Of a stretch of DNA of 33,957 nt, positions 19,217 to 29,770 are shown piece by piece; positions within the stretch are counted from its first letter, which is position 1; each line of letters begins with the position of its first letter. Source of the stretch: Chara braunii (taxonomy: Eukaryota; Streptophyta; Charophyceae; Charales; Characeae); the NCBI GenBank assembly GCA_003427395.1, contig BFEA01001064.1, positions 182,212 through 216,168 of the forward strand, given 5' to 3'. The notes beneath the pieces are model-generated. The model did not search any database. It was not told where the DNA came from and saw only the letters and a list, made by a program, of their open reading frames with translations. Both the position numbers and the translations under genes were made by a program.

Positions 19217-20100
19217 TCCGTCGGAACCGGTTGCCTTGCTAACAACCAATATCACTACCGGGGAGCATTTGTTAGTCGCTGATTCTCGTGATGCATACGA
19301 GGATTATGCCGCCCAGCTGGTACCACCATTGGACCAGCCTAGCCACGTACACTTAGATAGCGTATGCGTAGCTTGTACACCGTCGGCAAGTGAACCGGTC
19401 AGTTCGCCACTGATTTTCGAGGACTCGACGGCGTGTTCAAGACTTGAGGAGCTTGACCTGCTCACGAGAGAGGACTTCACTTGGATGCCTCTACCCTCGA
19501 CCGGAACCTTGCCAAGGCCGCATTGTAAAGCCTTGATGGCAAATCTACGCTCCTACTTGCACGCTGCAGTACCAGATCCGTTGACAGACAACGGAGTAGC
19601 AGTTGTCGATCTCCGCTCCTATCTTGCGAAGATTGACTGCGAGTACGCCACCCAAAGGTACGCCGAGACCGACGCGCCTTTGCTCTATATCCGCATTCAA
19701 ATCGGAAAGGCAACCTGCAGTTCCTTGATCGATTGCGAAGCATCTCGCAATTTCATGAGCCAAGCCTTTATGTCCCGCGCGTTCGAAGGAAGACGCACCC
19801 TACGCAAGTTACACTCACGGATGGTCGCACACAAAAGTCGATCGACCGATGAGTTGACAGCGTCCCAGTATACTTTGCACCCCTTGCGTGCGAGCCGGTG
19901 TCTTTCGACATCCTCGGCACCAAGTTTGACATGATTCTAGGCATGTCTTGGTTGTGTAGCACCGATCATTCGGTCAACTTTCATGACCGAACCGTTCACA
20001 TGCGTGATCGGAACGGAGTGTTCGTCCCATGTACGGTCACAACCCCTCACACTTCGATTGCTTGTCACGTGGTTTCCGTTGCAAGGATTCGCGACGCCAT
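19183..20100 (+). pseudogene. pol: Element A protease domain, broken
   Basis: The frame from 19203 (or by -1 shift from gag) runs to 19934. The retropepsin core reads LYIRIQIGKATCSSLIDCEA then SRNFMS. The active site (codons 19731-19739) is Asp-Cys-Glu where D-S/T-G is expected, so the aspartate is kept but the glycine turn is lost. Near 19808 the homologous reading moves to another frame, where a TGA occurs at 19850, then FDILGTKFDMILGMSWL, the second conserved protease region. The enzyme would mature Gag-Pol in an active relative. Here at least one frameshift, one stop and the altered triad make it inactive. Confidence 0.8.
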
Positions 20101-21130
20101 AGCTCGTAATGACGTCGAGGAGATGGGCCTTGTTTTCGTACATGCCCTCCCCTCGCCGGACGGATCAGCCGCGTCGCCGCCAGACCCACGTATTACTCAC
20201 CTCTTAGTCAGATATGGAGACATCTTCGAGGCTCCCACTGGAACGGTTCCGGATCGGCCCATACGTCATGGGAGTACTCTCGAGGCGGGTGTCGTCCCTC
20301 CGCGTGGATGCATTTACCGCATGAGCGAAGAGGAACTCGAGGTGCTTCTCGCACAACTCGATGACCTTCTCGACAAAGGCTGGATTTGCCCTAGTTGTTC
20401 ACCATACGGTGCACCGGTTCTCTTCGTCCGGAAGAAGAACAAGGACCTACAACTGTGCATCGATTATAGAAAACTTAACGCACAACCGTAAAGAACGCCG
20501 GCCCTCTCCCCATGATTGATGATCTCCTCGAGTGGTTGGGCGGCGCGACGTACTTCTCGAAGCTGGACTTGAAGTCGGGTTACCACCAGATTGAAATCCA
20601 GCCTCAAGGCCGGTACAAGACCGCCTTCAAAACGTGGTATGGGCATTTTGAGTGGGTCGTGATGCCATTTGGACTCACCAATGCCCCGACAACCTTCCAA
20701 GCAGCCATGACAACGGAGTTCCGAGACTTCGATCGTACTGTCCTCATCTACCTCGACGATATCTTGGTCTATAGTAGGACGCTTGACGAGCACCTCGTAC
20801 ACCTTCGTGTGGTGTTGGATCGTTTGCGAGCAGCCAAGTACAAAGCAAACCGCGACAAGTGCGAATTCGCCAAACAAGAGTTTGAGTACTTAGGCCATTA
20901 TGTGACGCCGAAGGGAATTCGTCCCTTAGCAGACAAGATCCAAGCCATCGTGGATTGGCCGGAACCCCGTTGCACGACGGGCGTACGCTCTTTCATGGGT
21001 TTGGCTGGATACTATCAGCGCTTCATCGAGTCTTACTCCAAAGTGGCAGCTCCTTTGTCGAGACTTCAGTCCCCTAAGGTACCATTTGAGTTCGACGACG
21101 CAGCTCGTGGCGCGTTTAATACGTTGAAGG
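20101..21130 (+). pseudogene. pol: Element A reverse transcriptase, one-base frameshift
   Basis: RT blocks are all present in order: [68 protein letters not shown], and the catalytic LIYLDDILVYSRT with Tyr-Leu-Asp-Asp at 20749-20760. Then come the thumb/connection words FEYLGHYVTPKGIRP and FMGLAGYYQRFI. Reading is interrupted once, near 20487, where a one-base loss after LNAQ turns the frame into CCG TAA. Downstream homology resumes in the next frame before ATG 20512. RT copies the element RNA. The catalytic residues are intact, so damage is confined to the frame. Confidence 0.9.
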
Positions 21131-21610
21131 CGGCGATCCAAGACGCACTGGCCCTCCGTATCTATGACCCCACCCTACCCACCCAAGTGACTACGGATGC
21201 TTCCGGGTACGATATTGGTGCGGTGTTGGAACAATGCCACACAAAAAAATGGTTGGCACCCGGTCAAGTACTTCTCCCAAAAGGTGCCTCCCATCAACAC
21301 TCTCGACGACGCTAGGAAGAAAGAGCTACTGACGTTCGTCACCGTTCTCAAACGGTGGCGCCACTTTCTTCACGGTCGTCAGTGTTTTAGATGGAACACG
21401 GACAACAATCCGTTGACCTTCTACAAAACGCAAGACACGGTCACTAGCACGATCGGTCAATGGATGTACGACATCGACCAGTTCGACTTTGAGTCATGCC
21501 ACATTCATGGTCCCGCCAATCGAGCAGCGGACGCCCTCTCACGACGGCCCGATCTTTGTGCCCTCGTAACTACGACGTTCCAACTCGACGACGATCTGCA
21601 GCAGCATTTC
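21131..21610 (+). pseudogene. pol: Element A RNase H, frameshift at an A7 run
   Basis: The first acidic block TTDASGYDIGAVLEQ is in the RT frame. The domain then continues in another frame after the A7 homopolymer at 21243-21249: GWHPVKYFSQKVPPINTLDD, KKELLTFVTVLKRWRHFL (Glu), WNTDNNPLTFY (Asp), and the end motif ANRAADALSRR. Family role: removal of the RNA strand during reverse transcription. The acidic residues are conserved, and only a homopolymer indel breaks the frame. This could be a sequencing error. Confidence 0.85.
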
Positions 21611-23095
21611 GTCAAAGGCTACAAGTCCGATGCAACTTACTCTACGCTTTATGCAGAGCTTTCATCGGATCACCCGCCGGCTCGTCATTATCGTATCTCC
21701 GACGGGTTTTTACTCCTCCACACAAGAGGAAAGGACTTGTTAGTGGTGCCCCAAGATCGCATCTTACGGACTCGTGTTCTCGGCGAATTCCATGACGCAC
21801 GACTTTCGGCACACCTTGGCGTGACCCGCACATTGGCCCGCCTCCGCCAGCGTTTTCACTGGCCAGACGTTCTTCACGGCGTCACGAAGTATATTGAGTC
21901 ATGCGCAGTTTGCCATCGTAACAAAGGTAGATCTCAGGTCCCTTATGGCGAATTGAAACTGATGTCGATTCCTCGACACTCGGTTAATGGAAGGCCCAAA
22001 GTTCGGGGTTTTTCGCCGCATCACTACAAGCAATGTCGTGGAAAATTTTGCGAACAAACTATGCAGGCTCATAATACAAACATCAAAAAACGAAACAGAC
22101 AAAAACAAACTAAAAAAAAAAAACTCAAAAGGATTATAAAACCCTATTCGGAGTAGCTTTCGGAGTTCGCCAATTTTTTTTCCGAATTCGGTGTAACCAC
22201 GAGCGGATTCCTCGGGCACCTCGCCTCTCCATTGCTATGGATGTTACAGGCCCGTTCCCCCGCGATCGCCTCGGTCATGACGGCATCCTCATGGTCGTTG
22301 ACCGTTTGAGCAAGTACGCTCGTTTTCTTCCATGCAAGTATCGTGCTACAGCCCCCGAGCTCGCACGACTCTTGCACACTGGCTGGATTACTTGCCACGG
22401 TGTACCGGAAGACATTGTGAGCGACAGAGACACTCGCTTCATGTCAGCCTTTTGGACTTCCCTCATAACGGAGTCCGGTTCAACTATGAAGCCGAGTTCC
22501 GCACGGCACCCGCAGACAGATGGGCAGTCGGAACGAGCGAATCAGACCGCTGAAATGATATTATGTACACTCATCCGTCCCGACCAGAAAGATTGGGTTG
22601 ACCGGCTTCCCGACATCGAGTTTGCCTATAACACTTCGGTGCACCCGGCGATCTGCATCACTCCATTTGAGTTGCATCACGGTGGAGAGAAAGCCGGAGT
22701 CTTCGCCGATCTTCTTCTACCACGGGCCGCCGACATAGACGTCGCTTGCTTTCCCGCTTCCGTTCGGAAGTACCGGAACTTGCTGATCGAAGCCCGCACG
22801 AACATGCAAAAGGCTCAAATTTGCATGCAGCAGCAAGCTAACCGACGTCGACTCCCATGCCCTTTCCGCGAGGGAGACCTTGTTGGGGTCCTCGCTGAGG
22901 AATTCTCGCTGGAGCACGACGTCTCACGCAAACTTCTCCCGAAATGGTTTGGACCATGGAAGGTAGTTTCTGCAGCAGGCAACGACCCTGCAGGTCCTTC
23001 CTTCGTGATTGCCATCCCACCACACCTCCGTGTGCACCCGGTCTTCCATGAGTCGAAGCTGGCCGTCTACACGCCACCTTCCGAGGATGAGTCCG
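21611..23095 (+). pseudogene. pol: Element A integrase, split by a 230-bp insertion
   Basis: The N-terminal zinc-binding part reads ARLSAHLGVTRTLARLRQRF ... CAVCHRNKG (H-H-C-C pattern). Homology stops at LKLMSIPR (21974) and resumes in a different frame at APRLSIAMDVTGPFPRD (22215 onward). The core has MDVTGPF (first Asp), SDRDTRF (second Asp) and TDGQSERANQ (Glu). The C-terminal part has REGDLVGVL and KLLPKWFGPWKV, the GPY/F-type module, then HLRVHPVFHESKLAVY. Another frame change lies near 23090. The DDE residues are intact, but the inserted segment and the shift prevent a whole protein. Confidence 0.9.
21967..22214. mobile_element. 230-bp insertion with perfect 9-bp target duplication inside integrase
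   Basis: GATTCCTCG occurs at 21967-21975 and 22206-22214. Deleting one copy plus the 230 bp between restores the integrase frame exactly (SIPR joined to APRLSIAMD). The insert has no frame, an A-rich middle (A12 near 22110) and weakly similar inverted ends (ACTCGGTTAA at the left; CTCGTGGTTAC as the reverse complement of the right end). The 9-bp duplication is typical of Mutator-like elements, so a non-autonomous MULE/MITE is a reasonable guess, but the terminal repeats are weak. Confidence 0.85.
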
Positions 23096-23368
23096 GGCCG
23101 ACGATCACAAGATCCACCCTCTATGGACGGACACCAGGAAGTCGACCGTGTCATCAGGCACCGCAAGTTTGTCAACAAGCCAATGCAATACGAAGTCACA
23201 TTCAAGCAATGTGCCTCGGATGACACTCGCTGGATCTCCCGTGCAGACTTACAAGCATCTGCACCACTCATCTTCTCCGACTACGAGAACCGGCGACTCG
23301 CCAAGGACAAAGCTCGTCCCACCCGACCCACCCAGGTATCGAACAAACAACTTCGCCCTCACAGGTAG
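23096..23368 (+). pseudogene. pol: Element A chromodomain, out of frame with integrase
   Basis: The frame ending at the TAG at 23366-23368 reads SMDGHQEVDRVIRHRKFVN, then MQYEVTFKQCASDDTRWISR and ADLQASAPLIFSDYENRRL. This is the C-terminal chromodomain of chromoviral gypsy elements, with the conserved Tyr/Val strand, Trp and following helix. In active relatives it tethers integrase to modified histones. It is in a different frame from the preceding integrase core. Confidence 0.8.
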
Positions 23369-23379
23369 CTCGGTCTTTT

Positions 23380-23392
23380 AAGGGGGGGAGTG
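23380..23392 (+). promoter_or_regulatory. Polypurine tract of element A
   Basis: AAGGGGGGGAGTG directly abuts the TGTTAC start of the 3' LTR. This is the expected primer site for plus-strand synthesis. Confidence 0.85.
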
Positions 23393-24600
23393 TGTTACAT
23401 TCTACGATTCCACACGGGCCTTCACAGGCCCGACATACCGGTTCAGGGGGTACCCAGGCCGGCCTCGCCAAAAGCCAGGCCTTTTCCCTCCGGTAGGCTC
23501 TGTTAGGCCACCGGTTGGCGCCTCAACGCCTAGCAGACCAGGTCTGGCCCAAACGACATGACCGTTTGGGCCTGGCAGCGCTCTTGAGGCTGCCGCCAGC
23601 CGGCCTGGGCTGAATGGTCATTTCGCCGGTTCAGCCCACGGCGCAGGAGGCCAGCATCGAGGCCGACCGACCGCCGGACGGTACTTAGGCCGGTCCAGCG
23701 GTCATTCTTGGTAGGTTGGAACGGGGAGCAGCCAGAGGAGCGCTGCGCTATTTCGGTTCAGCACAGCGCTAGGAACTGCAGCGCTAGTTTAGCGCACTGC
23801 AGTCAAGGAGGAGTGAGGAGGAGCGAGGAGGACTTACCTGAGAAAGTGGAGCGCCATAGCTCCCGCGACCTGCAGTAGGACTCCCACCGCCGCCAAGACG
23901 CCAGCTTGCTATCTGCAGGTTCGGCCTGAGGCCCCTCACCAGCTCCCCCCATCTCTACCTCTCCTCTCCATCTTTGTTTCTCCTTCTTCTCCCTCTTCTT
24001 CTTCTTCTTCTCCCTCGAACTCCCTCTTCTTCTTCTTCTTCTCCTTCGGACTTCTTCTTCTTCTTCTTCTTCTTCTTCAGATTGGAGACTTGGATACGAG
24101 TGGGACAGAGATCAGTGTTTGGGACTTCGGTGGTAAGAGGCTGTGATACTTACTGGATTCGAGACCTTGGAGATAGTTGGGATTGATACTCGGCAGCATC
24201 TCAGATTGGACACCGGTTACATTAGGACTTTGTACCTCCGACATTGGTGACTTGTTGTCCACGACATTCTGATCTTGTTCGATGACATTTTGGACTACCA
24301 TATCGGTGACCTACTGGATTCTATCTCGGTGACATCTGGCGCGCTGTCTACACCTCCCACCTCCATCGTCTCTCCTCCCACCTTTCATCTGTGTATGGTT
24401 GTACGGGACCTGAGCATCGTCTGTGCTTCGGTTTGAGACCCCACCATCTCACGATTGCTTGTGTGTTGAGTGATATCTGGATGAGTTCAGTCTATGTGAG
24501 TCAGTCCATTTCTCAGACTTCCGCTGCATACATGCTCATCCTATATTGGTTGATCTTTGGTTCTGCCCATACTTGGTGAAGTATTCACTAGTATGCAACA
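23393..24600 (+). repeat. Element A 3' LTR
   Basis: 1208 bp, TGTTACATTCTACG to TATGCAACA, aligned to 15309-16550. By eye about 20 substitutions occur in the first 350 bp and roughly a dozen in the last 470 bp. Simple-repeat tracts are shorter than in the 5' LTR. Confidence 0.95.
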
Positions 24601-24604
24601 CTAG
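24601..24604. repeat. Target-site duplication of element A (right), CTAG
   Basis: Matches 15305-15308. See that entry. Confidence 0.75.
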
Positions 24605-25380
24605 TCACACAGGGAAGCAACTGAGAGGCATGGAAAACTGGATAGGTACGTAGATGCGGTGGTATCTCAGCGACATAGGAAGGACCATCTACATCACCAA
24701 TAACATCAAGAATCTGCCACGGTCAACTATATGTAGGTAATAATTTCTGCGATATATTTTCCTCAGGGAGAAATTCATTCGACTTGACCCAAACTAAATC
24801 ACCTACAGCAATTGCGAAGGTCTGCGATGCTTATTTGCTTGCTCAATCATTTGGTGTTGGTTCGTACTATATTCTCCCTAACTCGTTGTAAGTCTTTCTC
24901 ATATTGTACAACAAATTCTCTTGTTCCTTGCGGCAATCTTTGGACTTGGTCAGGGTTCAGAGAGTCTATAGGCCCTGTGGACTCCATCTCCTATGCAGCT
25001 CATTAGGAGTCTTTGCTGTAGCTAGGTGCACATAATTATCATACGCATTGGCCACCTTGGGAGGATGCTCATCCCAGTCAATCTGATCACGTCTAATATA
25101 CATGTGTGGTACCTGCTGGACCAGTTTGTTCACCGGCTCGGTCTGACTGTTAGTCTCAAGATGCCTGCCCGACGACATAGTCATTTTAGGGCCATAGATA
25201 TTCATTAGTTGTTGCCCATGCTCGCTTGTAAATTGTGTGTCCTTGTCGCTCACAATAGTCAAGGGATGTCCATAGTCCTTAACCAAATGATTGAAGAACT
25301 CCCTGATAACCAAGTCAGTCTTCGCCTCTGCAGGGAGTGGAATAAAATCAGCAAATTTACTGAATCTATTTGTTCGATCT
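24605..25380 (-). pseudogene. Element B integrase core and C-terminal part
   Basis: The minus-strand frame has RFSKFADFIPL, VSDKDTQFTSEHGQQL (second catalytic Asp), then ETNSQTEPVNKLVQQ (Glu, normally in T-D-G-Q-T-E-R) and AKTPNELHRRWSPQGL. After several in-frame stops the C-terminal part continues as VGDLVWVKSNEFLPEEN, KLLPTY...PWQIL and PPHLRTYPVFHASQLLP. It then meets the element A junction. The start of the core domain lies on the other side of the 2.6-kb insertion, at 27994 and beyond. Confidence 0.85.
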
Positions 25381-27235
25381 TGAGAGCGGCGGAGCGCTAC
25401 CGGGAGAGCTCCGCCGCCCGACGTTTGGACCCGACGGCGGGCCTCGCGGAGAGAGCAGGAACGAGGAGCGGCGGAGCGCTGCAACGGCAGGATCGACGCG
25501 AGGAGGAGGCGGGCGGACGCGACGGCGGGCCTTGCGGATGAGCAGGAATGAGGAGCGGCGGCAGCACTGCGATGGCGAGATTCACGTGAGGAGGTGATGG
25601 GAGAGAGTGTGTCTGGGCGTCGTTGGGCAGAGCATCTCACATCAAGGTCTTAGTGGAGAGGAGGAATATTGTGGGTGGGAGAATAGGGGAGGGAAGGGTT
25701 TCACGGGTTGGAGGGAGAGGGCTACTAGGAAGAAGGGGGAGGATGGTATTCGCAACGTGGACTCCCCCTCATCTCTTCGGGCTACCTGCGAGGGGCAGCT
25801 GGCGGGCTCAGTGGCTTATTCTCGCGACGTGGTTTGGTATGCTGCGACGACAATCCTAGCTGCGGTCCTATTATCATCATCGTTCGGTCTTATTGGTTGG
25901 TTGAATGGTTGTCAATCACAGGCGGCCGAGTTGCTTGAGAAGCCGATGAAGCGAGGAGGTGAGGTTCGGAGAGAGGGGGGGTGTATTTAGGGTTGTCAAG
26001 GGTAAGTTGTTTTTCCTCTTTTGTTTGGCCTTGATTCTTAGACAGTGTTTGTCTGTCTTGATATATGTCTAATTTTGTAACTAGTACTGCTGAACTTGTA
26101 GCTCTTATTTCTTAGCTCTTATTTCTTCTTCTGGTTATGGAATTCTTGATTTTGTATTGCTTGCATGATCATTCTAAGTCAATTCATCCGATGATGATTT
26201 TCTCACGTTGCAATCCTTGTTATTCATATGATAATTTTTTCTTTTGACATCTTCTTGATCCACGGTCTGACCGTTGTTCTGATTCGCATCTTCCTGATCC
26301 ACGATCTGAGCGTTCAGTGTCGAAAGTCCAGATGGACATCAGAATTGTTCTCTATTGCGTTTTCTCCTATTTGGATTTTTCAAGACATCCAACCCTTAGT
26401 TGATCTAGCGATTTTCTTCTTCCCAATCTTATTTGTAGCTTGATGGATTTTCTATAATTGATCTGAGCGATTTTCTTCTTCCAATCCTCTTTAGTTCTTC
26501 TTTCGAAAATTCGTTCTGAATTGGATGCCAAAAATTCATGACTTAAATTACCTTGATTACTGAGTGATCTCATCTCAAAATTTCACGCCTCAAAAAGATG
26601 ATACAAATCTGATTTTCGATGAAAAGATCTACGATTGTGGTGTGCCTTTTCTGATTGCCTAGGGGGGAAACTAGAATGGGTGGATGGAAAGAATGAAAGG
26701 GGACTTTCAATAGATGGGAGATGTCGGTTAAGGTGAGTAGGTCAGGAGGACGATGCTGGGACGACATAGACCGGTGCTGGAGCTGTGCTCTGTGACCCAG
26801 GGGGAGCTTGAGGTCCATGGAGTTATGCCGAGGGTGGAAGGCATAACCAGATCGTCCAACGTAGTGGGCACCGGGGCGTGGACCCTGTAACCTGTTTAGG
26901 GGTTTGCCGCTAAAGGAATTGTCGAGGAAGGAAGGCACTTCCTGTCCGTCAGAACTAGGTTGGCCGGTACTGGGGTGGGTCGTGGTGCCTTGTTAGAGAT
27001 CTGGGGATGCTTTGGGGTGGGCATGTCACGGGACAACCAAGGTTTGCTGCTGGGATGATGCTGGCCGTAGCTGGGGCGAGTTGTGTTGCCCTGTAACCCA
27101 GCAGGAAGTGGGGGTGTGAGGCCTGGAAGAGCTCGGCAGGGAGTAAGACAACTTTGAGGAACCCTGGAAAGGTTTGGTAAGGAGGTCGAGATTTTTGGAT
27201 TTTCTTTTAGGAGCCCGGCGGTCTATCCTAAAAAA

Positions 27236-27730
27236 GAAACAAGGTGAGTGGGAGAAGAAGACGGTGGGATATCATGCGTCCTACTAGTGACGGGGCTAGC
27301 TGGTAGGATTGGAATAGGGTATAGCAGCAGTAGAGATGGTGGCTCTGCTGCAGTAAGTCTTGTCGGAGTGAGGAACAAAGGATTGATGGGGGGGGGNGGG
27401 GCGAGTTGGATTTTGAGTCCTATTGATTCTTGAAGTCTGTTGTAGTCATTTCCTAAAGTAGCTCCAACTTTTTGAGCTAAAACAGAACGAGGGAGAGTGG
27501 GGAAGGAGATGGTGGGATACCACGCGTCCTACTAGTGAGGGGGCTAGCTGGTAGGATGGGAATAGGGCATAGCAGCAGCGGAGATGGTGGCTCTGCTGCA
27601 GTAAGTCTTGCTGGAGTAAGGTAAAGTGGATGGATGGGGAGGTTTTCTGAGCAGTTTTCTGAATTCCGTTTATATTCCGAAGTTTGTCGTAGTCATTTTC
27701 TAAATAGCTTCGTTTTTTTCTGAGCCGAAG
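27236..27730. repeat. 248-bp tandem duplication in the poly(A) element
   Basis: GGTGGGATA at 27263 recurs at 27511, and about 150 bp around it align well (CGTCCTACTAGTGA, GGGGCTAGCTGGTAGGAT, GGTGGCTCTGCTGCAGTAAG). Similarity continues to TGTAGTCATTT(C/T)CTAAA at the ends. A single N lies at 27397. Confidence 0.8.
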
Positions 27731-27933
27731 CCGGGTAATGGCCCCGGTATCTCAATCTTCAAAATCATATGTAAATTTTCATATGGGACGCTGGGCCCGG
27801 TTCCCAGCTCGTGCTGCTCCCCACGAATAGATTGGAGCCTTGTTCCCCAAAAAAAATACCTGCTCTACAGCGTCGCACGACCCCAACTCGACAAAATCAA
27901 TATCAACAAGGGGTCCACCAAATCGCAGAAACA

Positions 27934-27954
27934 AAAAAAAAAAAAACTTTTTCC

Positions 27955-27993
<39 letters not shown>
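27934..27993 (+). repeat. Poly(A) tract
   Basis: A14, CTTTTTCCC, then about 37 A residues, directly before the resumed element B sequence (TCTACAATCACC). Confidence 0.95.
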
Positions 27994-27997
<4 letters not shown>

Positions 27998-28331
27998 ACA
28001 ATCACCACCACTTGACTTTTGCTATTTCTACTCCTGCTTTAGTATCCATAAAATCTATGGACACGGAGTCTCTAGGACCTGACGGGATAGGTAGTGGTTT
28101 TAACGGTCCAAGGGGAGGCTGCGTGGAAATTTCGCTCGTTTGACAAACCTTGCAGCGCTGAATGTAAGCTATACAACCGTGCTTCATTCCAACCCCATAT
28201 ACGATCGAAGGAGATTGACCTATGCTTTTCTCCAACTGAAACGTCCCTCAGCGGCATGACATTCCCCGAGGATTAGACTGCGAATTTCTTCATTATTCAA
28301 GATGCACAGTCTGCCATGCATTTCAGTTTTC
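27994..28331 (-). pseudogene. Element B integrase N-terminal part
   Basis: Minus-strand reading: GVGMKHGCIAYIQRCKVCQT is the end of the zinc-binding domain. PLPIPSGPRDSVSIDFMDT is the linker and the first catalytic Asp. Then VVVIVDR runs up to the poly(A) insertion, with a one-base shift between WW and the VVVIVD reading. Continues at 25380. Confidence 0.8.
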
Positions 28332-29000
28332 TCAAAATAGTAGCCCTTGGGTCACTCTATAGTCTGAAACTCCATGCGGTGTTGTCTGCACCTTATCAAT
28401 CAACTTACTATATATTGGATCATCAGCATAGGCGGCTCTAATCTTCTCTCGCAGATTGGTACCAGCATCAAGATAGGTCACTATGGCACGAAAGAAATCT
28501 GCTCGCCTTCTCAAAGTATTGACGACGACGTTATATTTGCCTTTTACTGGTTTCAGTTCAAAATCAAACCGATGAATCTCGCCAGCCCACCTAGTCAACT
28601 TAGGTGACATCCGGGCCTGGGTCTTCAACCAGCGAAGTGTCTCATGGTCAAAGTAAACTTTAAAATGTCGTCCTAGGAGGTAGTGTCACCAATGATTCGG
28701 TGCTTCCATAAGAGCGAATAACTCACGCTTTTAAGTCGAGGCGGCAACTTTCTCACTAGGTAGTCTACAAGACAAACTCTTTAGGCATGTACCCCTGTCC
28801 ATCATTTTGCTGGAGTACTGCGCCAATCCAGTATTGGCTTGCATGAGTTGTCACTATAAACGACAGTGATGGGTCAGCTATCTTGAGGACCGGATACTCT
28901 ATCAAGCACTTCTTTAGTCTTTTGAAAGTTGAGGTACAGTCTTTGTCTCATTTCCAGACTCACTTAGCTCAACAACATACGCAACGGTGCAACGATAGTT
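28332..29000 (-). pseudogene. Element B RNase H domain
   Basis: The C-terminal part is a 98-codon frame with LTRWAGEIHRFDFELKPVKG and KYNVVVNTLRRRADF, where the usual ADALSRR has become NTLRRR. Upstream, the first catalytic block reads FIVTTHASQYWIGAVLQQND: the expected Asp (TTDAS) is His (codon 28843-28845). Stops lie between. Confidence 0.8.
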
Positions 29001-29770
29001 GTAAAGTTTCGTACGAGCTTCCGATATTAGTTGGCCAAACCTAGGAACAAACACAATTCTGTCAACATATATGAGGTTGGCCAATCTCTAATTGTTGCTG
29101 TTTTGCGTCTTCTCATCTAATCCCATCTCCATCCAACACATGTCCCAAATACAACACCTGACACTTGGCCCATTCACACTTATTCAGACTCGACTTGAAT
29201 CTAGTGTCTCATAGCTTTCCTAGAACTAGGCGAAGGTGCTGCTGATGTTCCTCCAAAGTTCTACTAAAAATCAAAATATCATCCAAATAGACAACTACAA
29301 ATTTGTCTAACCATTCCCTGAAGAGATCATTGATGCACCGCTGAAATGTAGCAGAGGCATTAGTCAGTCCGAACGACATGCCCACAAACTCATAGTGGTC
29401 GTATCAAGTCCAAAAAGTCGTTTTATGTTGACCTTCGGGTTGTACCTCAATCTGATGGTACCCTGACTTCAAATCAATCTTCAAGAAAAACTAAGAACCT
29501 TGCACCTTGTCTAGCAAATCGTCAATCTTAGGCAGGGGTTCGGCATTTTTAATTGTGATCGCGTTGAGTCCCCTATAGTCAATACACGCATAAATTGCCT
29601 TCTTTCTTTGGAACGAATAGGACCGGTGCGCCATATGGTCACGAACTTGCCTTTATCCACCCCTTCTCTAGTAATTCATCAAGTTGTTTGCGCAGCTCAT
29701 CGAGTTCTTTCAAAGACATATGATAGATGGGGCCCTTGGGAATTTTAATCGGTTTCTATCTCAATTTGGT
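29001..29770 (-). pseudogene. Element B reverse transcriptase, heavily mutated
   Basis: Minus-strand words in order: [90 protein letters not shown] (YLDD at 29278-29289) and KCEWAKCQVLYLGHV. At least ten stops and several shifts break the frame, so no long open frame survives. Confidence 0.85.

Larger units (their letters stand above)
15309..24600 (+). mobile_element. Element A: near-complete Ty3/gypsy chromodomain retrotransposon
   Basis: 9.29 kb with two 1.2-kb LTRs (TGTTAC...CAACA ends), a 4-bp CTAG target duplication, primer binding site, intact gag, a -1 frameshift signal, pol in PR-RT-RNaseH-IN-chromodomain order and a polypurine tract. It is inserted in the opposite orientation to, and inside, element B. 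The LTRs differ by several percent in their 5' third and less in the 3' half (hand count), so the insertion is not very recent. Pol is broken by at least four frame changes, an altered protease triad and a 230-bp insertion. Confidence 0.95.
25381..27993 (+). mobile_element. 2.6-kb poly(A)-ended non-coding retroposon-like insertion
   Basis: It divides the B integrase core. It starts with a GC-rich head made of diverged ~88-bp tandem units (GACGGCGGGCC(T) at 25433 and 25521), continues with AT-rich sequence with short duplications (ATCTTC(T/C)TGATCCACG twice near 26250-26300) and a GT-rich part. It ends with a 248-bp tandem duplication and a long A tract (27961-27993, with a second A14 run just before). 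The plus-strand A tail, the lack of LTRs and a short TCT/ATCT duplication at the junctions suggest target-primed retroposition. No RT or endonuclease frame was found. A 127-codon frame (25607-25990) is unrecognised and may be chance. Confidence 0.7.

Noticed and set aside
27780-27840. tRNA-derived SINE promoter (B-box-like GGTTCCCAGCTCG)
   Set aside because: The match to GGTTCGANTCC is poor, there is no A box at the right distance, and it lies near the 3' end rather than the start of the element.
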